Assembly: GCF_014161445.1 (NCBI RefSeq) | Contig: NZ_JABBXA010000031.1 | Coordinates: 1 to 64,000, forward strand | Reading direction: 5' to 3' | DNA length: 64,000 nucleotides | Source: Microbispora sp. H13382 | GTDB lineage: Bacteria; Actinomycetota; Actinomycetes; Streptosporangiales; Streptosporangiaceae | Part shown: positions 52,182-61,227 of the stretch, piece by piece | Numbering within the stretch: position 1 is the first letter of the stretch | Layout: each line of letters starts with the position of its first letter | Notes under the pieces: generated by a model | The model's input: only the letters and a program-made list of their open reading frames with translations | Databases searched by the model: none | What the model was told of the DNA's origin: nothing | Position numbers and translations under genes: made by a program

Positions 52182-53864
52182 ATGTCCTCGGCGGTGCGCC
52201 TCGAAAACGCGCCACCGGCTGTCAGAAACGCCTGGAACGCGGATTGCGGGGTCGTGGTGGCGGCGAACATCACCGAAACCCAACGAGTGCCTTCGTTGGG
52301 CAGCTTTGTTCGAGGTAAGGACGTCGAGAGCGGCAAATGGGTGTACAGCCTTCGGCCGCGCGCGGTTCTGGATGACTCGTTCGCCAGCCTGACGCTGAAA
52401 CGCAGGCTGGAATCCGGCGTGATGTCCCTCGACGAGGCGCCGCCGGGCGTGATCGCCGGCCGCGTCGCGCTGGCGGAGGACGAGACCATCGAGGACGCGC
52501 TGGCCGCGGCGGCGGAGGCCACGAAGATCTGGCGGTCGGCGCCGTTGTCCACGCGCCTCGACGCCTGGACCGGGCTGATCCGGCGCGTCCTGCTGGACAG
52601 GCGCGACGAGCTCATCCACATGCTGACCCTGGAAGGCCACCCGGTGGAGCTGGCGCGCTGGGAGCTGTCCGGGATGCTGGAGCTGACCAGGGCGGAGACC
52701 GTCGAGTTCCTGCGCGGCCAGTTGTGGCAGGAGTTCACGGTCGACGGCCGCCGCAACATCGTGAGGCGCCAGGCCGACGGCGTGGTGTGCGTCAGCCCGC
52801 CCGCGAACGCGCCGCTGGTCAGCGCGCTGCTCGGCGCCGTGAGCATCGCGGGGGGCAACGCCGTCGTCGTCCGCGCGCCCCGGGCGGCGCCCTTCGCCGT
52901 CTCCCACGTCCTGCGTACGATGATCGTCCCGACCCTGGAGGAGCTCGGCGCCCCGCCCGGCACGCTCAACATCGTCTGCGGCAGCCCGGGGCGCATGCTC
53001 GACACCTGGATCGCCAGCCCGCACGTCAACGACATCATGTACTTCGGCGACACCCCCACCGGGCTGAAAATCGAGCGCCGCTGCGTCGAGATGGGCAAGA
53101 AGCCGATCCTCGAACTGGCCGGCAACGACGTCGTCCTGATCTGGAAGGACGCCGACCTGGACGCGGCCGCGGCCGCGCTGACGGAGAGCTTCTACGGGTC
53201 CGGGCAGCTCTGCATGGTCCCGAACCAGGCGCTGGTCCACCCGGAGGTGGCCGACGAGCTGATCAGCCGGGTGGCGGCCAGGGCGGAGGCGCTGCGGCCC
53301 GGCTACCCCGAAGAGGACGGCGTGCTGCTGTCGCCGGTGCTGCGCCACGACCGGTTCGACGAGTTCCTCGCGGAGGCGGTCGAGGCCGGTGCCACCGTCG
53401 TCACCGGCGGGCAGGGCATGCAGATCGACGGCACTCCGGACGCCTCCGGGTTCTTCCTGCAGCCGACGGTGCTCCGGATCGACGGCCTGGGCGGCGCGCG
53501 CGACCTCAAGGCCGTGCGGGAGGAGACGTTCTTCCCGCTGCTGCCCGTCGTCGTGCCCGAGCCGGCGGACGACGAGATCCTGCTTGACGCCTTCATCGGG
53601 TTCGTCAACTCCAACCGGTACGGCCTGCGCAACTCGCTGTGGGCCAGGGACGAATCCGTGATCGGCAGGTATGTGGCGGAGACCGCCGGAGGCGGCCTGC
53701 TCAAGGTCAACGACTCGCACATCGCGTTCACCGCGCCCCTGCCGTCGCACGGCGGCACCGGGCTGACCGGCGGCGCCTTCGGCGAGGCCAACTATCCCGC
53801 CCTCCGGGCCACGCACCTGCAGGGCATCTCGATCGTCACCGGCGAATCCGGGTCAGCGGCCTGA
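52182..53864 (+). CDS. Aldehyde dehydrogenase superfamily enzyme
   Basis: A protein of about 560 residues, longer than usual because of a 75-residue N-terminal extension. The catalytic Cys344 is in GSGQLCM and the general-base-position Glu311 in ILELAGNDVV. PPANAPLVSALLGAVSIAGGNAVV is the nucleotide-binding region. Working as an acyl-thioester or carboxylate-linked enzyme it could supply the aldehyde for the aminotransferase two genes on. The start is uncertain: ATG 52140, ATG 52182 or GTG 52254 are in frame; 52182 fits the promoter geometry. Confidence 0.82.
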   Translation: MSSAVRLENAPPAVRNAWNADCGVVVAANITETQRVPSLGSFVRGKDVESGKWVYSLRPRAVLDDSFASLTLKRRLESGVMSLDEAPPGVIAGRVALAEDETIEDALAAAAEATKIWRSAPLSTRLDAWTGLIRRVLLDRRDELIHMLTLEGHPVELARWELSGMLELTRAETVEFLRGQLWQEFTVDGRRNIVRRQADGVVCVSPPANAPLVSALLGAVSIAGGNAVVVRAPRAAPFAVSHVLRTMIVPTLEELGAPPGTLNIVCGSPGRMLDTWIASPHVNDIMYFGDTPTGLKIERRCVEMGKKPILELAGNDVVLIWKDADLDAAAAALTESFYGSGQLCMVPNQALVHPEVADELISRVAARAEALRPGYPEEDGVLLSPVLRHDRFDEFLAEAVEAGATVVTGGQGMQIDGTPDASGFFLQPTVLRIDGLGGARDLKAVREETFFPLLPVVVPEPADDEILLDAFIGFVNSNRYGLRNSLWARDESVIGRYVAETAGGGLLKVNDSHIAFTAPLPSHGGTGLTGGAFGEANYPALRATHLQGISIVTGESGSAA

Positions 53865-53878
53865 GGAGGGGCGGCTCC

Positions 53879-55015
53879 ATGCGAACGATGGATGAAGCAC
53901 GCGCGGTCTGTGAGCGGCACCTGCCGGGCCTGCTGGCCAAGCTGGCGGCCGTTCCGCTGCTCGAGCTGGAGAAGCCGGGCAACCCCGCGCTCGAGCTGTT
54001 CAAGGCGAGCGGCGGGCCGGGGCTGGTGATCCCCAAGGCGTACGAGGGGCGCGGCGTCACGCCGATGGAGGCGATCCAGGTCACCCGTGCGATCGGCGCG
54101 GCGGCCCCCTCTCTGTCGGTGGCCTCGACGATGCACCACTTCTCGGTGGCGACCATCTTCGCCCTCGCGGAGAGCCTGCGCTCCAGCGGAGTCGAGTGGG
54201 CGCTGCTGGAGGGCATCGCCACCCAGAACCTGCTGGTGTCCTCGGCGTTCGCCGAAGGCAACCCCGGCCAGGGCATCCTGTCGCCCACCGTCACCGGCGT
54301 ACGCAAGGAGGACGGGGTCGTCGTCAACGGGTCCAAGCGGCCCTGCAGCATGTCGCGCTCCATGGACCTGCTCTCGGCGAGCATCGCGGTGCCCGGCGAG
54401 GACGGCGGGTCCGAGGTCATGCTGATGCTCGTCCCCAAGGAGACGCCGGGGCTGTCGGTGCATCCGTTCTGGGGGAGCGACGTGCTGGCCGGCGCGGAAA
54501 GCGACGAGGTGCGGCTGACCGACGTGTACGTCGACAACCGCCTCCTCGTCCCCACCGAGGTCGGTGAGCAGGGCGAGCTGGACGAGCTGCAGACCGTCGG
54601 CTTCATGTGGTTCGAGATGCTCATCACCTCCTGCTATCTCGGCATGGTCAGCGCGCTGGCCGAGCGGGCGCTGGCGAGCGGGAAGCTCGGCGCCGACCTC
54701 GCGGCCGAGCTCGGCGTGCGGCTGGAGACGGCCACGCTCCTGCTGGAGAGGATCGCCGCGCAGCTCATGGCGCGGGAGAGCGACAACGCCGCCCTCGCCA
54801 AGGCGATGATCGCCCGGTACGGCGCGCAGGAGGCGATCCTGGACGCCGAGAAGCGGGCCGTCGAGGCGCTGGGCGGGATGGCGTTCATCTCCTCGCCGGA
54901 GGTCGCCTACCTCGCCGCGGCCGCCCACTGCGTCACCTTCCATCCGCCCTCGCGCTCCGGTACGCGCCGGCACCTGGCCGCGTACTTCCAGGGCGACGTC
55001 CTGCGCGTCTCGTGA
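53879..55015 (+). CDS. Acyl-CoA dehydrogenase-fold flavoenzyme, candidate N-hydroxylase (VlmH-like)
   Basis: A 378-residue ACAD-superfamily protein: GLVIPKAYEGRGVTPMEAIQ, VSSAFAEGNPGQGIL, VVNGSKRPCSMSRSMDLLS and a C-terminal helical bundle (ALGGMAFISSPEVAYLAAAAHCVTFHPPS). The usual catalytic Glu of true dehydrogenases is not evident, favouring an oxygenase of the kind represented by VlmH, which N-hydroxylates isobutylamine using reduced flavin. A flavin reductase is encoded at 62177. GAGGAGGGG precedes the ATG. Confidence 0.75.
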   Translation: MRTMDEARAVCERHLPGLLAKLAAVPLLELEKPGNPALELFKASGGPGLVIPKAYEGRGVTPMEAIQVTRAIGAAAPSLSVASTMHHFSVATIFALAESLRSSGVEWALLEGIATQNLLVSSAFAEGNPGQGILSPTVTGVRKEDGVVVNGSKRPCSMSRSMDLLSASIAVPGEDGGSEVMLMLVPKETPGLSVHPFWGSDVLAGAESDEVRLTDVYVDNRLLVPTEVGEQGELDELQTVGFMWFEMLITSCYLGMVSALAERALASGKLGADLAAELGVRLETATLLLERIAAQLMARESDNAALAKAMIARYGAQEAILDAEKRAVEALGGMAFISSPEVAYLAAAAHCVTFHPPSRSGTRRHLAAYFQGDVLRVS

Positions 55016-55025
55016 GGACCTGCCG

Positions 55026-56318
55026 ATGCTCGAGAACCTTGTGACGTACGACGCCGGGATGAGCGACGAACAGGTGTCGGCTCTGTACCGGCGCACGATG
55101 AGCTCCGGCCGTGCCCGCCTGGCCGAGGTGCTGGGCGGGCAGGTGGAGGTGGAGTCGTCGGGCGCGTGGCTCACCACCAGCGACGGCCGGCGCCTGCTCA
55201 ACGTCGGCGGGTACGGCGTGCTCATCAGCGGCGCCCGCCACCCGATCGTGGTGGCCGAGGTCGAGCGGCAGCTGCACAGGCACCCCGTCGGGACGAGGAT
55301 CTTCCTCGACCCGGTGGCCGCCCGCGCCGCCGAGCTCCTGACCTCCGTGACCCCTCCCGGCCTGACCCGGGTGCACTTCTCCGGCTCGGGGGCCGAGGCG
55401 GTCGAGGCCGCCATCAAGATCGCGAGGCTCAACGGGCGGCGTCACCTCGTGGCGATGACCGGCGGCTACCACGGCAAGACGCTGGGCGCGCTGTCGGTGA
55501 CCGCGAAAGACGCCTTCAGGGAGCCGTTCCACCCGCTGCTGCCGGGGGTGTCGCACGTGCCGTTCGGCGACGTGCAGGCGCTCACCGCCGTCCTGCGGCA
55601 GCACCCGGGCGAGTGCTGCGTCATCGTCGAACCCGTCCAGGGCGAGGGCGGCGTGGTGATCCCGCCGGAGGGCTACCTCGGCGACGTGCGCGCGGTGTGC
55701 TCCGAGTACGGCGCGCTGCTGGTCGCCGACGAGGTGCAGACGGGCCTCGGCCGGCTGGGGGCGTGGTGGGGCGTCGACCTGGAAGGGGTGCGCCCGGACA
55801 TCCTGCTGTCCGGCAAGGCGCTCGGCGGCGGCGTCATGCCGGTCGCCGCGACCATCGCCACCGAGGAGACCTTCGCGGTCCTCGACCGGGATCCGGTCCT
55901 GCACACCTCCACCTTCTCCGCGGCTCCGATCGCCATGGCCGCCGTGTGCGGCGCGATCCGGGCGATCCGCGAGGACGACCTGGTCGGGCGGGCCGCCCGG
56001 CTCGGTGAGCGGCTCACCCCCGAACTGCGGCGGATCACGGCGGCGGGCCTGGTCCACCAGCGGCACGAGGTGCGCGGCCTCGGCCTGCTCATCGGGATCG
56101 AGTTCGCCGACCCCGCGACGGCGATCGAACTCTTCATGGCACTGGTCGCCCACGACGTCGTGGCGAACGTGTCCCTGAGCTCCGACCACGTCGTCCGGCT
56201 CACGCCGCCCGCGACGCTGGGCGAATCAGAGATCGCCTTCCTTCTGGAACGGTTCGAGCGGGCGGTCGCGCTGGTCGCCGAGCAGAACCCCGAGTACGAG
56301 GTGCATGCGGATGCGTAG
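55026..56318 (+). CDS. Class III PLP aminotransferase
   Basis: A 430-residue ornithine/putrescine-type aminotransferase. VHFSGSGAEAVEAAIKIAR, MTGGYHGKTLGALS, VADEVQTGLGRLG and the PLP Lys264 in LLSGKALGGGVMP are intact. It could turn an aldehyde into the primary amine that the N-hydroxylase needs; valanimycin instead decarboxylates valine. It starts 10 bp after the previous stop and overlaps the SRPBCC gene by 14 bp. Confidence 0.88.
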   Translation: MLENLVTYDAGMSDEQVSALYRRTMSSGRARLAEVLGGQVEVESSGAWLTTSDGRRLLNVGGYGVLISGARHPIVVAEVERQLHRHPVGTRIFLDPVAARAAELLTSVTPPGLTRVHFSGSGAEAVEAAIKIARLNGRRHLVAMTGGYHGKTLGALSVTAKDAFREPFHPLLPGVSHVPFGDVQALTAVLRQHPGECCVIVEPVQGEGGVVIPPEGYLGDVRAVCSEYGALLVADEVQTGLGRLGAWWGVDLEGVRPDILLSGKALGGGVMPVAATIATEETFAVLDRDPVLHTSTFSAAPIAMAAVCGAIRAIREDDLVGRAARLGERLTPELRRITAAGLVHQRHEVRGLGLLIGIEFADPATAIELFMALVAHDVVANVSLSSDHVVRLTPPATLGESEIAFLLERFERAVALVAEQNPEYEVHADA

Positions 56319-56817
56319 TGTCGAACTCACCCTGAACTCGCCCGTGGACGCGGACTTCGCGTTCCAGCGGATCACCGAGTTCGAGCGATATCCCGACTTC
56401 GTGGACGAGGTCCGCTCGGTCGTCGTGCGGGACAACGACGGCGAGACGCTGGTCAGCGAGTGGGACATCCTGTTCCGCAACGGCCCGTTGCGCTGGTCGG
56501 AGGCCGACTACATCCAGCGCGGCGCACGCCGCATCGTCTTCGAGCAGACCGCCGGCGACTTCGACGTGTTCCGCGGGACGTGGCGGGTCGAGCCCGCCGC
56601 GACGGGCTCCGTGATCACCTTCGAGGCCACGTTCGACTTCGGCATCCCGAGCCTGGCCGGAGTGCTGGAGCCGATCGCGGCCAAGGTGCTCAAGGAGGCG
56701 ATCGCCACCATCGTGCACCGGCTGCTGGGAGAGGCGACCGTCGTCGGCGAGCCCGCGATCGCCGTGGCCGTACGCGCCCGGCTCGAACGTCAGCGCGCGG
56801 CCGTCGAATCGGCCTAG
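56305..56817 (+). CDS. SRPBCC (polyketide cyclase/START-like) protein
   Basis: A 170-residue helix-grip protein: VDADFAFQRITEFERYPDFVDEVRSV at the N-terminus, FEQTAGDFDVFRGTWRVEP in the middle, and a long C-terminal helix. SRPBCC folds bind hydrophobic ligands and catalyse cyclisations or shield reactive intermediates. In this operon it may hold an N-acyloxy or N-N intermediate. It overlaps the aminotransferase gene, so it is tightly coupled. Confidence 0.78.
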   Translation: MRMRSVELTLNSPVDADFAFQRITEFERYPDFVDEVRSVVVRDNDGETLVSEWDILFRNGPLRWSEADYIQRGARRIVFEQTAGDFDVFRGTWRVEPAATGSVITFEATFDFGIPSLAGVLEPIAAKVLKEAIATIVHRLLGEATVVGEPAIAVAVRARLERQRAAVESA

Positions 56818-56833
56818 GCCCCGGGAGGATGGC

Positions 56834-57310
56834 ATGGACCACGCGAACCGTTTCCAGAGCCTGGTCACCTACCGGCTGCTCCGCGCGGAGTACGCCGTCG
56901 CCCTCGTCGTGTGCTCGGTGCTGTTCCTCTGGCACATCCGCGAGGTGCGATGGCTGCCGGCCGTGGCGCTGTTCGCCTACATCGACGTGATCGGCTACAT
57001 CCCGGGGGCGATCGCCTTCAGGCGCGCCCGCGGCCGCCCCATCTCCAAGGTCTACTACGTGCTCTACAACACGATGCACAGCATGGTGACCCAGGCCGTG
57101 GTGGTGGGGGTGTGGGCCGCGGTCGCCGGCTTCGAGTGGGCCCTGCTGGTGGTGCCGATCCACCTGTGCGGTGACCGCGCGCTCTTCGGCAACTTCCTCA
57201 AGTCCTTCAGCGTGCCGTTCGAACCCGCGGTGATCCCGCAGTTCGCGGAGTTCGACAGGCGCGTCTTCGGGCGGGACGACGCGAAGCTCGCCGTCCCCAC
57301 GCGGATTTGA
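56834..57310 (+). CDS. Small integral membrane protein of the azoxy-type locus
   Basis: A 158-residue protein with three or four transmembrane helices. Conserved-looking His and Asn occur in or next to helices: LWHIREV, YNTMHSMVTQ, PIHLCGDRALFGNFLK. These could ligate a metal. I do not recognise the family. The valanimycin cluster also has a membrane protein (VlmO) of uncertain role, so this may be its counterpart. It lies between the SRPBCC and monooxygenase genes, overlapping the latter's frame edge. Confidence 0.65.
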   Translation: MDHANRFQSLVTYRLLRAEYAVALVVCSVLFLWHIREVRWLPAVALFAYIDVIGYIPGAIAFRRARGRPISKVYYVLYNTMHSMVTQAVVVGVWAAVAGFEWALLVVPIHLCGDRALFGNFLKSFSVPFEPAVIPQFAEFDRRVFGRDDAKLAVPTRI

Positions 57311-57330
57311 CCGGAACGGTGAGGAACGCG

Positions 57331-58500
57331 ATGTCTCAGAGCCTGGAACGCCCTCTCATCATCGGCGCGGGGCCGGGAGGTCTCGCGGTCGCCTGGACGC
57401 TGAAGGAGGCGGGACTCGACCCCCTCCTGCTCGACCGGGGCGAGGTCCCCTGCTCCACCTGGCACAGCTACTACCCCTCGATGCGGATGAACTCCTGGCG
57501 GCGGCTCAGCCACCTGCCGGGCAGGAAGCTGTCGGCCGAGTACGGCCCCTGGCCGATGCGGGACGACTTCCTCGCCTACATCAAGGCGTACGTCCGGGAC
57601 CTCGACCCGGACATCCGCTTCGGGACCGAGGCGCGGCGGATCGACCGCGAGGACGGCCGGTGGGTGGTGCGCACCTCCGGCGGCGACCTGACGACCGGGA
57701 ACGTCGTGGTCGCCACCGGCCTGCACCGCACGCCGTACGTGCCGGACTGGCCCGGCCTGGACGAGTTCGAGGGCGAATTCCTGCACGCCCGGGACTACCG
57801 GGTGCCCGGGCCCTACGTCGGCAAGGACGTCCTGGTGGTCGGCTGCGGGCCGACGGGGATCGACATCGCGGTGGCGGTGATGCGGGCCGGCGCCTCCCGG
57901 GTCCGCATGTCGATCCGGAACACCCCGGTGCTGTTCAAGCTCAGCCCGGTCACGTCGCTGCTGAGCCAGGCCATCAAACACGGGCCGCTGCCGGACTGGC
58001 TGGTCAACCGGGGCAGTCTGCTGATGCACCGGTGGCACTGGGGGGACCTCACGCCGTACGGCCTGGCCCCGCCCACCGAGGGGACGCTGGCGGGCACGGC
58101 CCGGATCGGGCACGCCTACGGCGCGATCGACCGCGGCCTGATCCCCGCCGTCCGGGAGGGGTCGATCGAGATCGTCCCGGGCGTCGCCGGGTTCGACAGG
58201 AAGGCCGTGATGCTCGAGGGAGGCGCCGGCATCAAGCCGGACGTCGTCATCGCCGCGACCGGCCAGCGGCCCGGCATCGACGGGCTGGTCGGGCACCTCG
58301 GCGTGCTGGAACGGCCCGGCGGACGGCCGGCCGTGCACGGCGGCAGGTGCGCCCCGCACGCGCCGGGACTGTACTTCCAGGGGTTCCGGCTGCCGCCGGG
58401 GCAGCTGCCCGACATGGCCTTGGACGCCCACGCGATCGCCCAGGCGATCACCGGGACCCGCCGGTTCAACCCCCTCCGGGTCCTGGGGATCGCATGGTGA
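57331..58500 (+). CDS. Flavin-containing NAD(P)H-dependent monooxygenase
   Basis: A 389-residue two-dinucleotide-fold flavoprotein. The FAD motif is IIGAGPGGLAVAW (about 11-23) and the NADPH motif VVGCGPTGIDIAV (about 169-181), with VVVATGLHRTPYVPDWPG between. It resembles YUC/CzcO-like N- or Baeyer-Villiger-type monooxygenases and could oxidise nitrogen in the azoxy unit. ATG 57331 has a GGTGAGGAACGCG leader; an upstream TTG is less likely. Confidence 0.85.
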   Translation: MSQSLERPLIIGAGPGGLAVAWTLKEAGLDPLLLDRGEVPCSTWHSYYPSMRMNSWRRLSHLPGRKLSAEYGPWPMRDDFLAYIKAYVRDLDPDIRFGTEARRIDREDGRWVVRTSGGDLTTGNVVVATGLHRTPYVPDWPGLDEFEGEFLHARDYRVPGPYVGKDVLVVGCGPTGIDIAVAVMRAGASRVRMSIRNTPVLFKLSPVTSLLSQAIKHGPLPDWLVNRGSLLMHRWHWGDLTPYGLAPPTEGTLAGTARIGHAYGAIDRGLIPAVREGSIEIVPGVAGFDRKAVMLEGGAGIKPDVVIAATGQRPGIDGLVGHLGVLERPGGRPAVHGGRCAPHAPGLYFQGFRLPPGQLPDMALDAHAIAQAITGTRRFNPLRVLGIAW

Positions 58501-59801
58501 GCGGGCGGCCGGACGGCCCGGCGAACGGTCTCGGACCGCACTGGGCCGGCGCCGGCTCCACCGGCCCGCGCCCCCGCCTGCACGGCCCGCACCGCTGTGA
58601 CGTCGCCATCGTCGGCGCCGGCCTGACCGGACTGTCCACGGCGGTGGAACTGCTGGAACTCGACCCGGACCGCCGGGTCGTCGTGATCGAGGCCGACCAG
58701 GTGGCGGCCGGCGCGAGCGGCCGGGGGACGGGCCTGCTGGGGCCGCGTATCGGCCCGGCTCTGACGGTCGCCCGCCGTCGCTACGGCGACGACGTGGCGC
58801 GGGCCGCCCACCGCTGGTCGGTCTCCGCCGTCCGGCACGTCCTGGACCTGGTGGAGCGCCATCGGATCCCCTGCGACCTGACGCCGGGCGGTCAGCTCGT
58901 CGTCGCGTCCGGCGACACGGCCGCCGAGGAGCAGGCGCGCGAGGCCGAGGCCGCCCGCGCCCTCGGCCTGGACATCCCCCTGGTCACCCGCGAGGCGCTG
59001 CCCAGGATCGGCGCCTCCTACACCAGCGGGCTGCGGTACGCCCCCGCCGCGACCCTGGACCCGGCCGCGCTGACCGCGCACCTGGCCCGGATCGGCGAGC
59101 AGCGCGGACTGACCGTCTTCGAGCGCAGCCCGGTCCGCGACGTACGGCCCGGCCTGCTGATCACCGTCGTCACCGATCACGGCGAGGTCGTCGCCGACCA
59201 CGTCGTCATCGCGACCAACGCCTACGGCGGCCCGGGAGCGCCGGCGGGAGTCGTGGGCGTGCGGGTGCAGGCCGGGGTCACCGAGAAGCTGCCGGACGCG
59301 GTGCTGGGCGCGCTGTCGCCGCTCACGGCCGAGCCGCTGATCGGGCACGGCGAGCTGTCGCCGTACTTCCGGCTCACCTCCGACGGGCGGCTCGTCGTGG
59401 GCGGAGGGGCGATCCGGCGCGGGCCGTACGGTTCGTTCGCGCCGTCCCCCGGGAAGCTCCGCGCGGCGGTACGGGAACTGTCCCCGCTCCTGGCCGAGGT
59501 GGAGCTCGAGTCGGCGTGGGCGGGACCGATCGGTGTGACGCGCGACGGCCTGCCGGTCGTCGGCCGCCACCCGCACGACCCGGAGCTGTATCACGCGGGC
59601 GGGTGCAACGGGCACGGGCTCGCGGCCTCGGTCTACCACGGCGCCCGGCTCGCGTCCTGGATCGCGCACGGCGACGAGCACGCTCCGCGTCGCCTGCCCT
59701 GGGTCCGGGCGAAGGCCCCGTGGGTGCCCCGGGGACGTCTCGTGGACCGCGCCCTCGACCGGTACCTGTCGCATCTCACCGCAGTGTCCGACGTGTCGTG
59801 A
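58494..59801 (+). CDS. FAD-dependent amine oxidase-like oxidoreductase (DAO family)
   Basis: A 435-residue D-amino-acid-oxidase/glycine-oxidase fold protein. VAIVGAGLTGLSTAVELLE binds FAD and ASGRGTGLLGPR is the flavin-attachment-region motif. PIGVTRDGLPVVG and NGHGLAASVYHGARLA close the FAD site. It could dehydrogenate a hydrazine or N-alkyl amino acid. Its ATG overlaps the monooxygenase stop (ATGGTGA). Confidence 0.85.
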   Translation: MVSGRPDGPANGLGPHWAGAGSTGPRPRLHGPHRCDVAIVGAGLTGLSTAVELLELDPDRRVVVIEADQVAAGASGRGTGLLGPRIGPALTVARRRYGDDVARAAHRWSVSAVRHVLDLVERHRIPCDLTPGGQLVVASGDTAAEEQAREAEAARALGLDIPLVTREALPRIGASYTSGLRYAPAATLDPAALTAHLARIGEQRGLTVFERSPVRDVRPGLLITVVTDHGEVVADHVVIATNAYGGPGAPAGVVGVRVQAGVTEKLPDAVLGALSPLTAEPLIGHGELSPYFRLTSDGRLVVGGGAIRRGPYGSFAPSPGKLRAAVRELSPLLAEVELESAWAGPIGVTRDGLPVVGRHPHDPELYHAGGCNGHGLAASVYHGARLASWIAHGDEHAPRRLPWVRAKAPWVPRGRLVDRALDRYLSHLTAVSDVS

Positions 59802-59829
59802 CGTCGCGTCCCGTCAGAGAGGAACACCG

Positions 59830-61200
59830 ATGGACAGCCTGGGCAGCGACAACGCGACCGCCAACGAGCGGTTGATGTCGTCGGCGTCGATCGGCCGCGT
59901 GTCGGTCGACGTCCCGACGGAGGGAATGCCGCCGGGTCCGTCCCACCCGGTGTTGTGGCAGACCATCCGCTTCCGGCACGGCCGCCAGCACTACCTGCCG
60001 GAGATGCACGACCGGTTCGGGGACATCGTCACGCTGCGGGTCGTGCCCGGCGGCCCGTTCGTCATCCTGCGCGATCCCGAACACATCCGGGAGGTCTTCC
60101 GGGGCGCGCCCGAGGTCTTCCACGCGGGCGAGGGCAACTCCCTCCTGGTGCCGATCGTCGGCCGCCACTCGGTGCTGACGCTCGACGCGCCGGAGCACAA
60201 GCCGGCACGCAAGCGGATGATGCCGCCCTTCCACCACGAGCGGATCGCCACGATGGCCGAGGCGATGCGTGAGATGGCGATGGAGGAGGCCCGGAGCTGG
60301 CCGGTGGACCGGCCCTTCAGATTCCTGGAGCGGGCCTACGCGCTCACCCTCAAGATCATGGTGCGGCTCGTGTTCGGCGTCGACGACCTGCGGCGCGCCG
60401 ACGAGCTCGGCCGGGCGCTGCGCCGCGTGTCCGACATCCGCCTGTCCGACATCCTGGTCTGGATCCGGCCCGAGCTGGGCAAGGTGTGGCCGTGGCGCGA
60501 CTACGTACGCAGTCTCGACCACACCGATGAGCTGATCCACGCCGAGATCGCCAGGCGGCGCCGGGATCCGTCGCGCGGCAGCCGTTCCGACGCCCTGTCC
60601 ATGCTGCTGGAGGACGAGCCCGACGACGTCGTCGTGCGCGACGAGGTGATGACGCTCCTGGTCGCCGGGCACGAGACGACGGCGGTCGCCCTCGCCTGGC
60701 TGTTCGAACGCCTGCTGCGCCACCCCCGGGCGCTGGCGCGGGTGCGCGAGGGACTGGACGAGCCGAAGGACCCCTACCGCACCGCCGTCTTCAAGGAGGC
60801 GCTGCGGGTCCGGCCCGTGATCCACAACGTCGCGCGGCGCCTCACCGAGCCCATCGAACTGGCCGGCTACCGGCTGCCCGCCGGAGTCTCCGTGCTGCCG
60901 TCCGTCGGCGCCGTGCACATCGATCCCCGGCTGTGGGGTCCCGACGCGCGGCGCTTCCGCCCGGAGAGGTGGCTGGAGGGCAGCCCGCCGCAGAACGCCT
61001 GGATCCCCTTCGGCGGCGGCGTACGCCGCTGCCTCGGCGCGACGTTCGCCCAGGTGGAAGTCGAGAACGTGATGGCCGCGCTGCTGCGCGCCGTGGACCT
61101 GGAGACCGTCGACCCCGGTGACGAGGGCAGCGCGATGCGCCACATCACCATGATCCCCAAGCAGGGCGCGCGTCTTCGCGTCGTCCGCAGACGCGACTGA
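59830..61200 (+). CDS. Cytochrome P450
   Basis: A 456-residue P450. The I-helix AGHETTA, the ExxR motif (KEALRVRP) and the haem loop FGGGVRRCLGA with Cys401 are all intact. The family uses ferredoxin-type redox partners, none encoded nearby. It is probably a tailoring hydroxylase or desaturase on the alkyl chain. It starts 28 bp after the amine-oxidase-like gene. Confidence 0.94.
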   Translation: MDSLGSDNATANERLMSSASIGRVSVDVPTEGMPPGPSHPVLWQTIRFRHGRQHYLPEMHDRFGDIVTLRVVPGGPFVILRDPEHIREVFRGAPEVFHAGEGNSLLVPIVGRHSVLTLDAPEHKPARKRMMPPFHHERIATMAEAMREMAMEEARSWPVDRPFRFLERAYALTLKIMVRLVFGVDDLRRADELGRALRRVSDIRLSDILVWIRPELGKVWPWRDYVRSLDHTDELIHAEIARRRRDPSRGSRSDALSMLLEDEPDDVVVRDEVMTLLVAGHETTAVALAWLFERLLRHPRALARVREGLDEPKDPYRTAVFKEALRVRPVIHNVARRLTEPIELAGYRLPAGVSVLPSVGAVHIDPRLWGPDARRFRPERWLEGSPPQNAWIPFGGGVRRCLGATFAQVEVENVMAALLRAVDLETVDPGDEGSAMRHITMIPKQGARLRVVRRRD

Positions 61201-61227
61201 CGCCGGAGCGTCGCGAAAGGTGTGAAC

